DNA of 12,339 nucleotides from Paludibacter sp. (lineage in GTDB: Bacteria; Bacteroidota; Bacteroidia; Bacteroidales; Paludibacteraceae). The DNA lies in assembly GCA_024709185.1 (NCBI GenBank), contig JANJXE010000385.1:1-12339 (forward strand), read 5' to 3'. Numbering within the stretch: the first letter of the stretch is position 1; every line of letters begins with the position of its first letter. The notes below the pieces were generated by a model that worked only from the letters and a program-made list of their open reading frames with translations, was not told the DNA's origin and searched no databases. Shown here one piece after another: positions 1-7,535 of the stretch. The translations under genes and the position numbers were made by a program.

Positions 1-686
1 TAGAAGTGAGCATTACCGGTAATTTCGGCATGTACACGGGCACCACCGAGGTCTTCCTGCGAGATTTTCTCACCCAATACGGTTTCAATAACGTTAGGAC
101 CGGTAATAAACATCTTCGAGATATTTTCAACCACAAAAACGAAGTCGGTAAGAGCCGGAGAATACACAGCACCACCGGCACAGGGACCCAGAATAACCGA
201 AAGCTGCGGAATAACTCCCGAAGCCATGGTGTTTCGGTAGAAAATCTCACCGTATCCGGCCAACGCACCAATACCTTCCTGAATACGTGCTCCACCCGAG
301 TCGTTGATACCAATACAAGGCATCTTCATCTTAAGAGCATGGTCCATGATTTTGGTAATTTTACGGGCATGTTTCAGTCCTAAAGAGCCACCCATAACGG
401 TAAAGTCCTGGGCATACACACAAACGGGAGCACCATTGATGGTTCCGGTACCGGTAATCACACCGTCGCCGGCCAATTCCTTACGGTCCATCCCGAAGTT
501 ACGCTCTTCGTGTTCCACAAACATATCATATTCGTGGAAGGAGTTCGCATCCAACAAATTCAGAATACGATCACGGGCAGTCATTTTGCCCATGGCGACC
601 TGCTTTTCGATGGCTTTCTCACCACCACCCAGTTGTACCTGGGCTTTCTTTTGCCGCAATGCGAGAATGTTTTTCTTTAACGTCAT
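1..686 (-). CDS. Acyl-CoA carboxylase, carboxyltransferase (beta) subunit, N-terminal part
   Basis: Carboxyltransferase subunit of a biotin-dependent acyl-CoA carboxylase or decarboxylase (propionyl-CoA carboxylase beta / methylmalonyl-CoA decarboxylase alpha type). It moves a carboxyl group between carboxybiotin and an acyl-CoA. The gene runs off the left edge; 228 codons are visible, and full-length members have roughly 510-520 residues. Family signatures seen: LGGGEKAIEKQ (19-29), TARDRI (36-41), DFTVMGGSLG (94-103), NDSGGARIQEG (128-138) and GPCAGGAVYSPA (157-168), which are the CoA-binding and oxyanion-hole regions of the crotonase-like fold. The ATG at 686 gives the usual short lead-in (MTLKKNILALRQKK) and a promoter-like element lies about 55 nt upstream. 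Substrate (propionyl-, methylmalonyl- or another acyl-CoA) cannot be decided from the N-terminal half, so no symbol is given. The biotin carboxylase and biotin carrier partners are not in view. Confidence 0.95.
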   Translation of the reverse strand, partial: MTLKKNILALRQKKAQVQLGGGEKAIEKQVAMGKMTARDRILNLLDANSFHEYDMFVEHEERNFGMDRKELAGDGVITGTGTINGAPVCVYAQDFTVMGGSLGLKHARKITKIMDHALKMKMPCIGINDSGGARIQEGIGALAGYGEIFYRNTMASGVIPQLSVILGPCAGGAVYSPALTDFVFVVENISKMFITGPNVIETVLGEKISQEDLGGARVHAEITGNAHF

Positions 687-740
687 AAAAACATCAAATT
701 AAATTAAACGATATAAACTAGTTTTGTTTAAAAAATCGTA

Positions 741-748
741 CAAAAATA
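741..748 (-). promoter_or_regulatory. Bacteroidota-type -7 element upstream of the acyl-CoA carboxylase gene
   Basis: The minus strand reads TATTTTTG, which fits the Bacteroidota sigma-factor -7 consensus TAnnTTTG. It sits 54 nt before the carboxylase ATG. A TTG lies about 22 nt upstream of it, slightly far for the -33 element, and another lies 14 nt upstream, which is too close. The -7 match is seen; promoter activity is inferred. Confidence 0.5.
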
Positions 749-783
749 ACACATTTTTCCGACAAGTGAGCAAGTTTAAGACA

Positions 784-1302
784 CTAAGGTTTCCGTTTAA
801 CTAAGTTTTTGCGGGTAGCTCTGAAAGCAGGCGAGTTAACCTGTTCACTCACATCGTCTAACACCAGAAAAAACTCATAGCGGAGGTCCTCGTTATTTTT
901 CACCAGCTCATACAATAAGCGCATGGCCTGACTTTGAACTCCAGGCGGATAAGAAGGTTGAATTATCAAATCGTACAAGCGATTCATCAGTTCAATATCG
1001 GGCTCTTCATCCCGTGGAAGTGTATTCAGAATGGATAAGCCCAGTCGGATCATTCCGGTGTGAGAACTCCTCAGAACCAGTTGGCGAATTGCCTGATGCT
1101 GCTCTGCGGTCCACCATTCGGGCCATCGCTGACTAACCTTTTCGCAGGCCCACAATGCCCGGAAAGAAGCTTTTGGATCGCCATTCGCAAACACCAAATC
1201 TATCAGTTCGGGAAAACGTTCGGGATGAGCTGAGAGATACACTAAAAATTCTTCCAGATGATAGCGCGATGGCAGGCGGCGAAAAACATCAGAAAACTCC
1301 AT
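784..1302 (-). CDS. Small helical-repeat protein of unknown function, coupled to the MltF-like gene
   Basis: I do not recognise this 172-residue protein. It has no signal peptide, membrane segment or cysteine-motif. The sequence is almost all amphipathic helix with leucine-rich pairs (FRRLPSRYHLEEFLVYLSAH near the N-terminus; QSQAMRLLYELVKNNEDLR near 122-140), which suggests a short HEAT/armadillo-like helical stack and hence a binding or scaffold role in the cytoplasm. This is inference from composition. Its ATG overlaps the TAA of the upstream MltF-like gene by one base (TAATG), so the two are probably one transcript with translational coupling. A role linked to cell-wall turnover is suggested only by that arrangement. 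The C-terminus is basic (RATRKNLVKRKP). No terminator is evident after the stop. Confidence 0.8.
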   Translation of the reverse strand: MEFSDVFRRLPSRYHLEEFLVYLSAHPERFPELIDLVFANGDPKASFRALWACEKVSQRWPEWWTAEQHQAIRQLVLRSSHTGMIRLGLSILNTLPRDEEPDIELMNRLYDLIIQPSYPPGVQSQAMRLLYELVKNNEDLRYEFFLVLDDVSEQVNSPAFRATRKNLVKRKP

Positions 1303-2663
1303 TATTCCCCTTTGAATTTTTGGTAGGTTGAAAGAGTATTACGAACATACCGTATGGTTTCAGCAGCTCTGAAACGGCCATATTTTACCACTTCGTCTTT
1401 GTAATACTCCGGATCACTTTTTTTCTCCAGATACACCTCCACATGTTCGTGCCATACATAGGGATTTTTGCCATGTTTTCGGGCCAACTCCATCGCATCC
1501 AGAATATGCGCCGGTCCTGAATTGTAGGAAGCCAGGATAAACTTTTTCCGCTCATCGGGATCTTCCACTTTGCGGTATAAAAGATTCAAACTCTTGATAT
1601 ACTGAACACCAGCTTCAATGTTTTTCTCGGGATTGGTGATATTGGCGCGACTCAGTCCGAAATTGGCAGCAGTACGGGGCATGAGTTGCATGAGTCCTGA
1701 AGCTCCCCGACGTGAAATTTGCGAAGAGTCGAATCCGGATTCGTGGAAAGCAATAGCAGCCAGTAATCGCCAGTCCCAACCGATTTCAGCAGCGTATTTT
1801 TTAAACAGATGATCGAAGGGAGAAATGGCTCCCCGCGGAATACTCAACCGTGATGATGTAAAGTAAGGATTCCTGACAATGTACTTGCTGTACAACTGCG
1901 ATCGAAACAATTCGGTTTGTGGTAAAGCTTCCCAGGCTTTTAATGCCTGCTCCAGTTCGGTTCGATGATTGGCAATCAACCAACCGTTGCGTTGCGAAAA
2001 ACCTATCTGCAGGCGGCAATCCATTCGCCGGTTGTGCTCTTTGTACTGAATAGCCTTATTGTGATAGGCAACTGTAAATTCAATATCTTTCTTTAACACC
2101 TGATCAATTAAGTCATCGCTGCTCACTGTATCAGGGACAATTACAATATTGATACTTCCACCCAGTTCGCGGTTCAGGCTTTTCAGGCGTTTCAGCTGAG
2201 GAGAATTTTCGGTAACATGTATCGTTTTGCCTTTTAATTCGGGAATTGTAGTAACTGTATTCACACCAATCATCTGCACAAGCACCAGGTGCGACTCGGG
2301 CTGCATGGCCACAAAACGGAATCGTTTTTTCAGTTCCCGGCTTTGATATACATCGTAGGCAACTAAATCAACCTTGCCCTCTTCGAGCCAGTCGTACAGC
2401 TGATCATTGGTACGGGCCAGGTGATAGCGAACTGGTTTTCCAAGGTAAGCAGCAAAATGTTGGGATAATTCCACATCGTAGCCTATCACTTCGCCCCGAA
2501 AGGTAAAATAAGAGGAAGAGCCATAGCGGGTGGCAACATGCAGGGTATCAGCAGCAAATGCCGAAGCATTTTCTTCGGCTATACCGGTACTGTCAACTTC
2601 CTGCATATCGGAAGTACAAGACCAGAGAAAAACCATTAATCCTACTAAGAAACGGATTATCAT
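1302..2663 (-). CDS. mltF: MltF-like membrane-bound lytic murein transglycosylase (lipoprotein)
   Basis: Predicted lytic transglycosylase that cleaves the MurNAc-GlcNAc bond of peptidoglycan with formation of 1,6-anhydro-MurNAc, acting on the periplasmic side. Residues 1-16 form a short hydrophobic signal ending in LWSC, so Cys16 is a likely lipidation site; Trp at -2 is not a typical lipobox residue. Residues about 40-265 form a solute-binding-protein type 3 fold (ATRYGSSSYFTFRG, GYDVELSQHFAAYLGKP, DLVAYDV). Residues about 283-450 form the SLT catalytic domain: Glu308 in HESGFD is the expected catalytic acid, followed by GLMQLMP (323-329) and ASYNSGP (378-384). The domain order matches E. 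coli MltF, and at 453 residues it is somewhat shorter. It starts 66 nt after argS with no clear terminator between them, so read-through from argS is possible. It ends in a TAATG overlap with the next gene. Confidence 0.92.
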   Translation of the reverse strand: MIIRFLVGLMVFLWSCTSDMQEVDSTGIAEENASAFAADTLHVATRYGSSSYFTFRGEVIGYDVELSQHFAAYLGKPVRYHLARTNDQLYDWLEEGKVDLVAYDVYQSRELKKRFRFVAMQPESHLVLVQMIGVNTVTTIPELKGKTIHVTENSPQLKRLKSLNRELGGSINIVIVPDTVSSDDLIDQVLKKDIEFTVAYHNKAIQYKEHNRRMDCRLQIGFSQRNGWLIANHRTELEQALKAWEALPQTELFRSQLYSKYIVRNPYFTSSRLSIPRGAISPFDHLFKKYAAEIGWDWRLLAAIAFHESGFDSSQISRRGASGLMQLMPRTAANFGLSRANITNPEKNIEAGVQYIKSLNLLYRKVEDPDERKKFILASYNSGPAHILDAMELARKHGKNPYVWHEHVEVYLEKKSDPEYYKDEVVKYGRFRAAETIRYVRNTLSTYQKFKGE

Positions 2664-2729
2664 GTGTTTCCGGCAGTGAAAGATTGGCTGCTAAAATAAT
2701 CCTAAAATTCGAATCTAAAAAATTTTTCC

Positions 2730-4520
2730 TTACATCCGTTCGGGAACGGTAATACCCAGCAAGGCCATTCCTGAACGGATAACCTTTGCTACGGCCGACG
2801 ACATAAGTAGCCGGAAACCTTTCAATGCTTCGTTTTCTTCTTTTAAAATTGAGAAGTCGTGGTAGAACTGGTTGTATTCTTTCACCAATTCGTAAATATA
2901 GTTGGCAATTACTGCCGGACTAAACTCATCGCCTGCCTGACGAACCACAGCCGGATAAGTGCTTAGCAGCTGAATCATGTATTTTTCCTTTTCCGAAATG
3001 GTAAGCGATGTATCTACAGCTTCCGGCACCTGAATACCAGCTTCCTGCGCTTTTCGCAATACCGATTTGATACGGGCATGTGTATACTGAATAAAGGGTC
3101 CTGTATTTCCATTAAAATCGATAGATTCTTTGGGATTAAAAGTCATATTTTTTTTCGGATCCACTTTCAGAATAAAATATTTCAGCGCACCCAAACCTAC
3201 CATGGATGCGATCTGTTCCACTTCTTCATCCGTTGCAGTATCGAGCTTACCCAGTTCACGGGCAGTATCGCGTGCAGTATCTATCATTTCCGTCATCAGG
3301 TCGTCGGCATCCACCACAGTACCTTCACGGCTTTTCATTTTTCCTTCGGGAAGTTCCACCATTCCATACGAGAAATGCACCAAATCACGACCCCATTCAA
3401 AACCAACTTTATCAAGAAGTAAAGCCAGCACCTGGAAATGGTAGTTTTGCTCGTTACCTACCACATATACCATTTTACTGATGGGATAATCCTCGTAACG
3501 AAGCTTGGCGGTACCAATATCCTGAGTCATATACACCGAAGTACCATCAGCACGGAGAAGTAACTTCTCATCCAGACCATCGGAGCGTAAATCGGCCCAT
3601 ACCGAGCCATCCTCACGACGGTAGAACACACCTTTTTCCAGTCCTTCCTCTACCTTCGATTTTCCTTCGAGATAAGTTTGCGATTCGTAATATATTTTAT
3701 CGAAATCAACACCCATACGCTTGTAAGTCGCATCAAAACCTTCGTACACCCAGCCATTCATGGTTTCCCAAAGCTGATATACTTCCGGATCGTGCTGCTC
3801 CCAGGCTACCAGCATTTCCTGGGCCTGACGCATCAGTGGAACGGTACGTTTGGCTTCTTCCTCCGGGATATTTTGTTCCATCAGGGCTTTGATTTCTGCC
3901 TTGTACGCCTTATCAAATTCCACATAATATTTTCCAACCAGGTGGTCGCCCTTCATGCCTGAGGATTGAGGTGTTTCACCCTTACCAAAGAGCTTCCAGG
4001 CCAGCATCGACTTACAGATGTGAATGCCGCGGTCGTTCACAATATTGGTTTTCACCACCTCCCAGCCATTTGCTTTCTGAATTTCGGCAATCGAAAAACC
4101 AAGCAGGTTATTGCGCACGTGGCCGAGGTGAAGGGGTTTGTTGGTATTGGGGGATGAATATTCGATCATCATCAGCTTGTCCTTTCCTGTAGTGTTATGC
4201 CCGAATTGCTCATCGGCAGCCAACACATTCAGCACTTCCATCCAGTAGGCAGTATTGATGGTGAGGTTGAGAAAACCCTTGATAACATTAAACGCACTTA
4301 CCAGTGAATGCTGAGCCAACAGGAAGTTACCAATTTCATCACCAATAACTTCAGGTGCCTTACGAGCTGCTTTCACAAACGGAAAAGTCACCACGGTAAG
4401 ATCACCTTCGAATTCCTTTTTGGTTTTCTGAATCTGAAGTTGAGCATCAGCAGCTTCCAGCTGATACAGTTCTGCAACAGCTGCTTTCACCATCGCCTGG
4501 AGCGAAGTTTCGATATTCAT
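2730..4520 (-). CDS. argS: Arginyl-tRNA synthetase (ArgRS)
   Basis: Class I aminoacyl-tRNA synthetase that charges tRNA-Arg with arginine in the cytoplasm; the class I enzyme that needs its tRNA for amino-acid activation. The 596-residue length is normal. The N-terminal add-1 type domain (about 5-90, with FEGDLTVVTFPF) is followed by the catalytic domain with the HIGH-type motif HLGH at 131-134 in SSPNTNKPLHLGHVRNN and the KMSKS-type motif KMKSREG at 394-400. The C-terminal DALR anticodon-binding domain begins near 465 (NTGPFIQYTHARIKS) and ends in the family-typical LLGITVPERM. The ATG at 4520 gives the usual start. It has its own promoter-like element about 30 nt upstream and follows the terminator of the tRNA-Gly gene, so it is probably a separate transcription unit from rnf. 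Confidence 0.98.
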   Translation of the reverse strand: MNIETSLQAMVKAAVAELYQLEAADAQLQIQKTKKEFEGDLTVVTFPFVKAARKAPEVIGDEIGNFLLAQHSLVSAFNVIKGFLNLTINTAYWMEVLNVLAADEQFGHNTTGKDKLMMIEYSSPNTNKPLHLGHVRNNLLGFSIAEIQKANGWEVVKTNIVNDRGIHICKSMLAWKLFGKGETPQSSGMKGDHLVGKYYVEFDKAYKAEIKALMEQNIPEEEAKRTVPLMRQAQEMLVAWEQHDPEVYQLWETMNGWVYEGFDATYKRMGVDFDKIYYESQTYLEGKSKVEEGLEKGVFYRREDGSVWADLRSDGLDEKLLLRADGTSVYMTQDIGTAKLRYEDYPISKMVYVVGNEQNYHFQVLALLLDKVGFEWGRDLVHFSYGMVELPEGKMKSREGTVVDADDLMTEMIDTARDTARELGKLDTATDEEVEQIASMVGLGALKYFILKVDPKKNMTFNPKESIDFNGNTGPFIQYTHARIKSVLRKAQEAGIQVPEAVDTSLTISEKEKYMIQLLSTYPAVVRQAGDEFSPAVIANYIYELVKEYNQFYHDFSILKEENEALKGFRLLMSSAVAKVIRSGMALLGITVPERM

Positions 4521-4547
4521 AGGAAATACACTTTAAAATTGAGGGTG

Positions 4548-4555
4548 CAAAGATA
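4548..4555 (-). promoter_or_regulatory. -7 element of the argS promoter
   Basis: The minus strand reads TATCTTTG, an exact TAnnTTTG match, 27 nt before the argS ATG. This implies a short leader of about 20 nt. The -33 region, about 20 nt further upstream, is T-rich (CTCTTTTT) without a clean TTTG. It lies just downstream of the tRNA-Gly terminator, where an argS promoter would be expected. Confidence 0.65.
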
Positions 4556-4604
4556 CAAAAAATCAGCCGGAGGAAAAAGAGCTCGTACAGTAGCGTTAAT
4601 TTAC

Positions 4605-4637
4605 AAAAAAATTCACAGCCCGACGGGGAGCTGTGAA
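4605..4637 (-). terminator. Intrinsic terminator after tRNA-Gly / rnf operon
   Basis: Perfect 8-bp inverted repeat TTCACAGC (4612-4619) and GCTGTGAA (4630-4637) with a 10-nt G/C-rich loop region. On the minus strand it is followed directly by seven T residues (complement of 4605-4611). It begins 10 nt after the tRNA 3' end, so it should stop transcription of the tRNA and of any rnf read-through. Confidence 0.85.
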
Positions 4638-4647
4638 ATTCAACGTG

Positions 4648-4720
4648 AGCGGCAAACGGGGCTCGAACCCGCGACCTTCGGCTTGGGAAGCCAACGCTCT
4701 ACCGACTGAGCTATTGCCGC
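4648..4720 (-). tRNA. tRNA-Gly (anticodon CCC)
   Basis: A full cloverleaf can be read by eye on the minus strand: acceptor GCGGCAA pairing with TTGCCGC, D arm GCTC/GAGC, anticodon stem TTGGC/GCCGA with loop TTCCCAA (anticodon CCC at 4687-4685), variable AGGTC, T arm GCGGG TTCGAGC CCCGT with one G-T wobble. The discriminator is T73, as expected for bacterial glycine tRNAs. CCA is not encoded (the next bases are CAC), so the tail must be added by the CCA enzyme. Its 5' end is 11 nt after the rnfA stop codon and its terminator follows immediately. It may be processed from the rnf transcript or may use a promoter inside rnfA; no clear -7 element is visible in the 11-nt spacer. Confidence 0.96.
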
Positions 4721-4731
4721 AAAAATGCAGG

Positions 4732-5307
4732 TTATTTTACAATTCCTGCAAATCCCATAAAGGCCATCGCCAGCAAACCAGCAGTCAGCAGTGCAGACGG
4801 TATTCCTTGCATCCCTTTCGGAAGATTCAGCATGTTTAATTGTTCGCGGATACCTGCAAAAAGCACCAATGCCAATCCAAAACCAATGGCAGTAGAGATG
4901 GCAAAGACCACACTGCTGGCCAGATCAAAATCTTTCTGTATCACCATAATTGCGACACCCAACACTGCACAGTTGGTGGTAATCAGCGGCAGGAAAACAC
5001 CCAGTGCCTGATACAGAGCCGGTGAAATCTTTTTCAGGATAATCTCTACCATTTGTACCAGAGCAGCAATTATCAGAATAAAACTGATGGTTTGCAGATA
5101 GGTAATATTCAAAGGCTCAAGCACCGATTTTTGAACGATAAAGGTGAAGATGGTGGCAATCGTAAGTACAAATGCTACCGCTCCGGCCATTCCCAAAGCA
5201 GTTTCCACTTTTTTGGACACACCCAAAAACGGACAAATTCCCAGGAACTGCGACAGTACGATATTGTTTACAAATACAGCACTGATAAATATAAGTACGT
5301 ATGTCAT
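4732..5307 (-). CDS. rnfA: Rnf electron transport complex subunit RnfA
   Basis: Integral membrane subunit of the Rnf ferredoxin:NAD+ oxidoreductase, homologous to RsxA and NqrE. Its 191 residues form about six hydrophobic segments. Cys25 (LGICPFLGV) and Cys113 (TTNCAVLGV) lie in the two inverted half-repeats; in this family such cysteines pair with those of RnfE/NqrD to hold an iron-sulfur centre within the membrane. FVNNIVLSQFLGICPFLG near the N-terminus is highly typical. It is the last protein gene of the operon, 4 nt after rnfE, and is followed after 11 nt by tRNA-Gly. Confidence 0.97.
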   Translation of the reverse strand: MTYVLIFISAVFVNNIVLSQFLGICPFLGVSKKVETALGMAGAVAFVLTIATIFTFIVQKSVLEPLNITYLQTISFILIIAALVQMVEIILKKISPALYQALGVFLPLITTNCAVLGVAIMVIQKDFDLASSVVFAISTAIGFGLALVLFAGIREQLNMLNLPKGMQGIPSALLTAGLLAMAFMGFAGIVK

Positions 5308-5311
5308 AATC

Positions 5312-5905
5312 TTAAGCTTTTTTCAGTTTATTGAAGATAGCAATGAGGTAGGCCAGTGCAATAAAGGCTCCCGGAGCGAGTACGAAAAGCAACATGCCAT
5401 AATTTTCGGGGAAGATAGTCAAACTAAACACCTTGCCGGTTCCTAATAATTCACGCGTTGTACCCAGTATGGTAAGCGCCATGGTAAAGCCAAGTCCCAT
5501 GCCCAGTCCGTCGAAAAACGATTTTCCAACCGAATTTTTAGCGGCAAATGCTTCAGCACGGCCTAATACAATACAGTTCACCACGATAAGCGGAATAAAC
5601 AAGCCCAGACTATCGTAGAGAGCAGGCACATAGGCCTGCATAATCATTTCAACCAGGGTAACAAAAGTGGCAATCACCACAATAAAGGCAGGAATACGCA
5701 CTTTATCAGGAATTATATTCTTAAGTAAGGACACAACCACATTGGCCGATATCAGCACAAAAGTAGTGGCCAGTCCCATTCCCAGTCCGTTGAGGGCCGA
5801 TGAAGTTGTACCCAGCGTGGGACACATCCCCAGCAGGAGCACAAATACAGGATTTTCTTTAATAATGCCATTCAGCATGGTTTTCATTCCGGAATTCTGA
5901 CTCAT
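5312..5905 (-). CDS. rnfE: Rnf electron transport complex subunit RnfE
   Basis: Integral membrane subunit of the Rnf complex, homologous to RsxE and NqrD and paralogous to RnfA. Its 197 residues contain about six hydrophobic segments, with Cys28 (LLGMCPTLG) and Cys111 (VVNCIVLGRAEAFA) in the positions matching the metal-binding cysteines of RnfA. FFDGLGMGLGFTMAL and GTTRELLGTGK are family-typical loop sequences. It follows rnfG after 13 nt and precedes rnfA by 4 nt, in the standard D-G-E-A order. The ATG at 5905 gives MSQNSGMKTMLNG; the internal ATG of MKTML would also be compatible with the family, so the exact start has some doubt. Confidence 0.97.
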   Translation of the reverse strand: MSQNSGMKTMLNGIIKENPVFVLLLGMCPTLGTTSSALNGLGMGLATTFVLISANVVVSLLKNIIPDKVRIPAFIVVIATFVTLVEMIMQAYVPALYDSLGLFIPLIVVNCIVLGRAEAFAAKNSVGKSFFDGLGMGLGFTMALTILGTTRELLGTGKVFSLTIFPENYGMLLFVLAPGAFIALAYLIAIFNKLKKA

Positions 5906-5918
5906 ATACTTGTCCTCC

Positions 5919-6548
5919 TTATTGATTTACGGTTACTGAATCGGTTGATAGTGCAACTTCATTCGAAGTTGTGTTGCTCTGTGAATAAGCACTGTACGCA
6001 TAGCGAATGGTTTCGAGAAATGCACGCGATGATATTGTAGCAGCGGTAATTGCATCCACTTCTCCCCCATCCTTACTTACTGTAAGATTATTGGTTTCAG
6101 GATGTTTACCACGAATATCCTGATTCGCTTTTTCGGTTTTGAACCAGTCTCCCATCTTCGTTCCCAGTCCCGGAGTTTCCTTTTGTTCCAGTACCGAGTA
6201 ATTCACAATGGATCCTTCAGCATCGAAGCCTACCATTACCTTAATCTCGCCACTGAATCCGTTGCCGGAATAGGACTGGACAGCAGCTCCAACAAAGGTA
6301 TCTCCTTTATAGGCCTTATACAATGCAAAAGGAGTCTCAAAACCGTCGAGGGTTATCAATTCTTCAGCTTCGAGACGATCGTATTCAGGAAGTACCTCTT
6401 TAATTGCATTTTCCTGCTTTGCTTTTTTCGAAGCTGCAATGGGCTCTTTGGTAAGTGAATAGACCGAACCAAGCGCCACAGCGGCAAAAATGGTGATGCC
6501 TGTAAGCACCAGCACCATATTCTTAAATGTAGATTCTAACTTTGCCAT
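5919..6548 (-). CDS. rnfG: Rnf electron transport complex subunit RnfG (FMN-binding)
   Basis: Periplasm-facing flavoprotein subunit of the Rnf complex, homologous to RsxG and NqrC. One N-terminal membrane anchor (about 11-31) is followed by an FMN-binding domain with the conserved ETPGLGTKM stretch (134-142). FMN is normally attached through a phosphoester bond to the last Thr of an [S/T]GAT motif by the flavin transferase ApbE. Here the motif reads DAITAATISS with Thr171 as the expected attachment residue, so alanine replaces the glycine; the codons are ACC GCT GCT ACA, so this is not a translation slip. The tail after about 185 is low-complexity, rich in S/T/N, and variable in such proteins. 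It lies 9 nt after rnfD. No apbE gene is in the window. Confidence 0.95.
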   Translation of the reverse strand: MAKLESTFKNMVLVLTGITIFAAVALGSVYSLTKEPIAASKKAKQENAIKEVLPEYDRLEAEELITLDGFETPFALYKAYKGDTFVGAAVQSYSGNGFSGEIKVMVGFDAEGSIVNYSVLEQKETPGLGTKMGDWFKTEKANQDIRGKHPETNNLTVSKDGGEVDAITAATISSRAFLETIRYAYSAYSQSNTTSNEVALSTDSVTVNQ

Positions 6549-6557
6549 TTCTTCAGA

Positions 6558-7526
6558 TTATGCTTTTTTCGGTTTTTCTCCAAACCGTTTGGGTTTAACA
6601 TAGAAGTTGATGATTGGGGTGAATCCATTCATAATCAGTATGGCGAACGAAACGCCCTCTGGGTAGGCTCCCCAGGTACGAATGATTACTGTGAGCAAAC
6701 CAATTCCAACTCCGTAAATCCACATCCCGCGGAAAGTCATGGGCGATGTCACATAGTCGGTTGCCATAAAGATGGCACCCAGCATCAATCCACCTGAGAA
6801 TAAATGCACCAGCGGAGAAGCATATGTTTGAGGATCAACCAGGTAGAGAATTCCTGTAAATACAGCAACAGTCAGTAAAATACTTACCGGAATATGCCAG
6901 GTAATAATTTTGCGAATGAGCATGTAAACAAGTCCGAGAAGCAGCGCAATAGCCGATACTTCACCGATGGAACCCGGGATATTTCCGATTATCATATCGG
7001 AGATGGCTGGCAGTGAAGCAGATCCTTCTTTCAATATACCCAGCACAGTGGCTCCGGTTTCAGCATCAAGGTAGGTAGTTGCCAACGGATCAACAACCGG
7101 CCAGGTAGTCATCTCCACCGGAAACGAAATCAGCAGGAACACACGTCCAACCAGTGCGGGGTTGAAAGGATTATTTCCCAAACCACCAAAACTCATTTTT
7201 GCAACCCCGATAGCCACCAGTGCACCAATAATAATCATCCAGACCGGAAGATTGGAAGGTAGGTTGAAAGCTAACAACAAGCCGGTGATGGCGGCAGAAC
7301 CATCCATTATGGTTATCTCACTTTTCAGGATGTATTTCTGAATCAAAAATTCGAAAAGCACGCAAGCGGCAACCGCAGTGAGTGTTACGATCAGGGCTCC
7401 CAGTCCGAAGAAATAAAGCGAAGCCAGCAATGCGGGAACCATCGCAATTAGCACCCCATACATATTTTTAGCGATGGAGTCGCCGCTGTGAATATGCGGT
7501 GCAGGCGATATAATCAGTTTTTCCAT
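6558..7526 (-). CDS. rnfD: Rnf electron transport complex subunit RnfD
   Basis: Large membrane subunit of the Rnf complex, homologous to RsxD and NqrB, thought to take part in electron transfer coupled to ion movement. The 322 residues hold about eight to ten hydrophobic segments. The family start is clear (ISPAPHIHSGDSIAKNMYGV). SFGGLGNNPFNPALVGRVFLL (112-132) is a hallmark loop. The canonical covalent-FMN motif DAETGAT (154-160) gives Thr160 as the flavin-carrying residue. MATDYVTSPMTFRG near 255-268 and the C-terminal IRTWGAYPEGVSFAILIMN are also family signatures. It lies 9 nt after rnfC and 9 nt before rnfG, so these genes are very likely co-translated from one message. Confidence 0.97.
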   Translation of the reverse strand: MEKLIISPAPHIHSGDSIAKNMYGVLIAMVPALLASLYFFGLGALIVTLTAVAACVLFEFLIQKYILKSEITIMDGSAAITGLLLAFNLPSNLPVWMIIIGALVAIGVAKMSFGGLGNNPFNPALVGRVFLLISFPVEMTTWPVVDPLATTYLDAETGATVLGILKEGSASLPAISDMIIGNIPGSIGEVSAIALLLGLVYMLIRKIITWHIPVSILLTVAVFTGILYLVDPQTYASPLVHLFSGGLMLGAIFMATDYVTSPMTFRGMWIYGVGIGLLTVIIRTWGAYPEGVSFAILIMNGFTPIINFYVKPKRFGEKPKKA

Positions 7527-7535
7527 TCTCAGTAT

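Noticed and set aside
6..702. Plus-strand open frames over the carboxylase region
   Set aside because: The minus strand encodes an unmistakable acyl-CoA carboxylase beta subunit through the whole stretch; the plus frames have no family resemblance.
2664..2729. Possible promoter or terminator between argS and the MltF-like gene
   Set aside because: The minus strand has TATTTTAG, one mismatch from TAnnTTTG, without a supporting -33 element, and an A5T6 stretch without a GC stem. Neither is strong enough to annotate.
3078..3481. Three overlapping plus-strand open frames within argS
   Set aside because: They are antisense to the well-conserved catalytic and anticodon-binding region of ArgRS and show low-complexity composition.
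4648..4720. tRNA gene as attachment site of an integrated element
   Set aside because: Both sides are ordinary housekeeping or operon genes, with no integrase and no direct repeat of the tRNA 3' end in the window.
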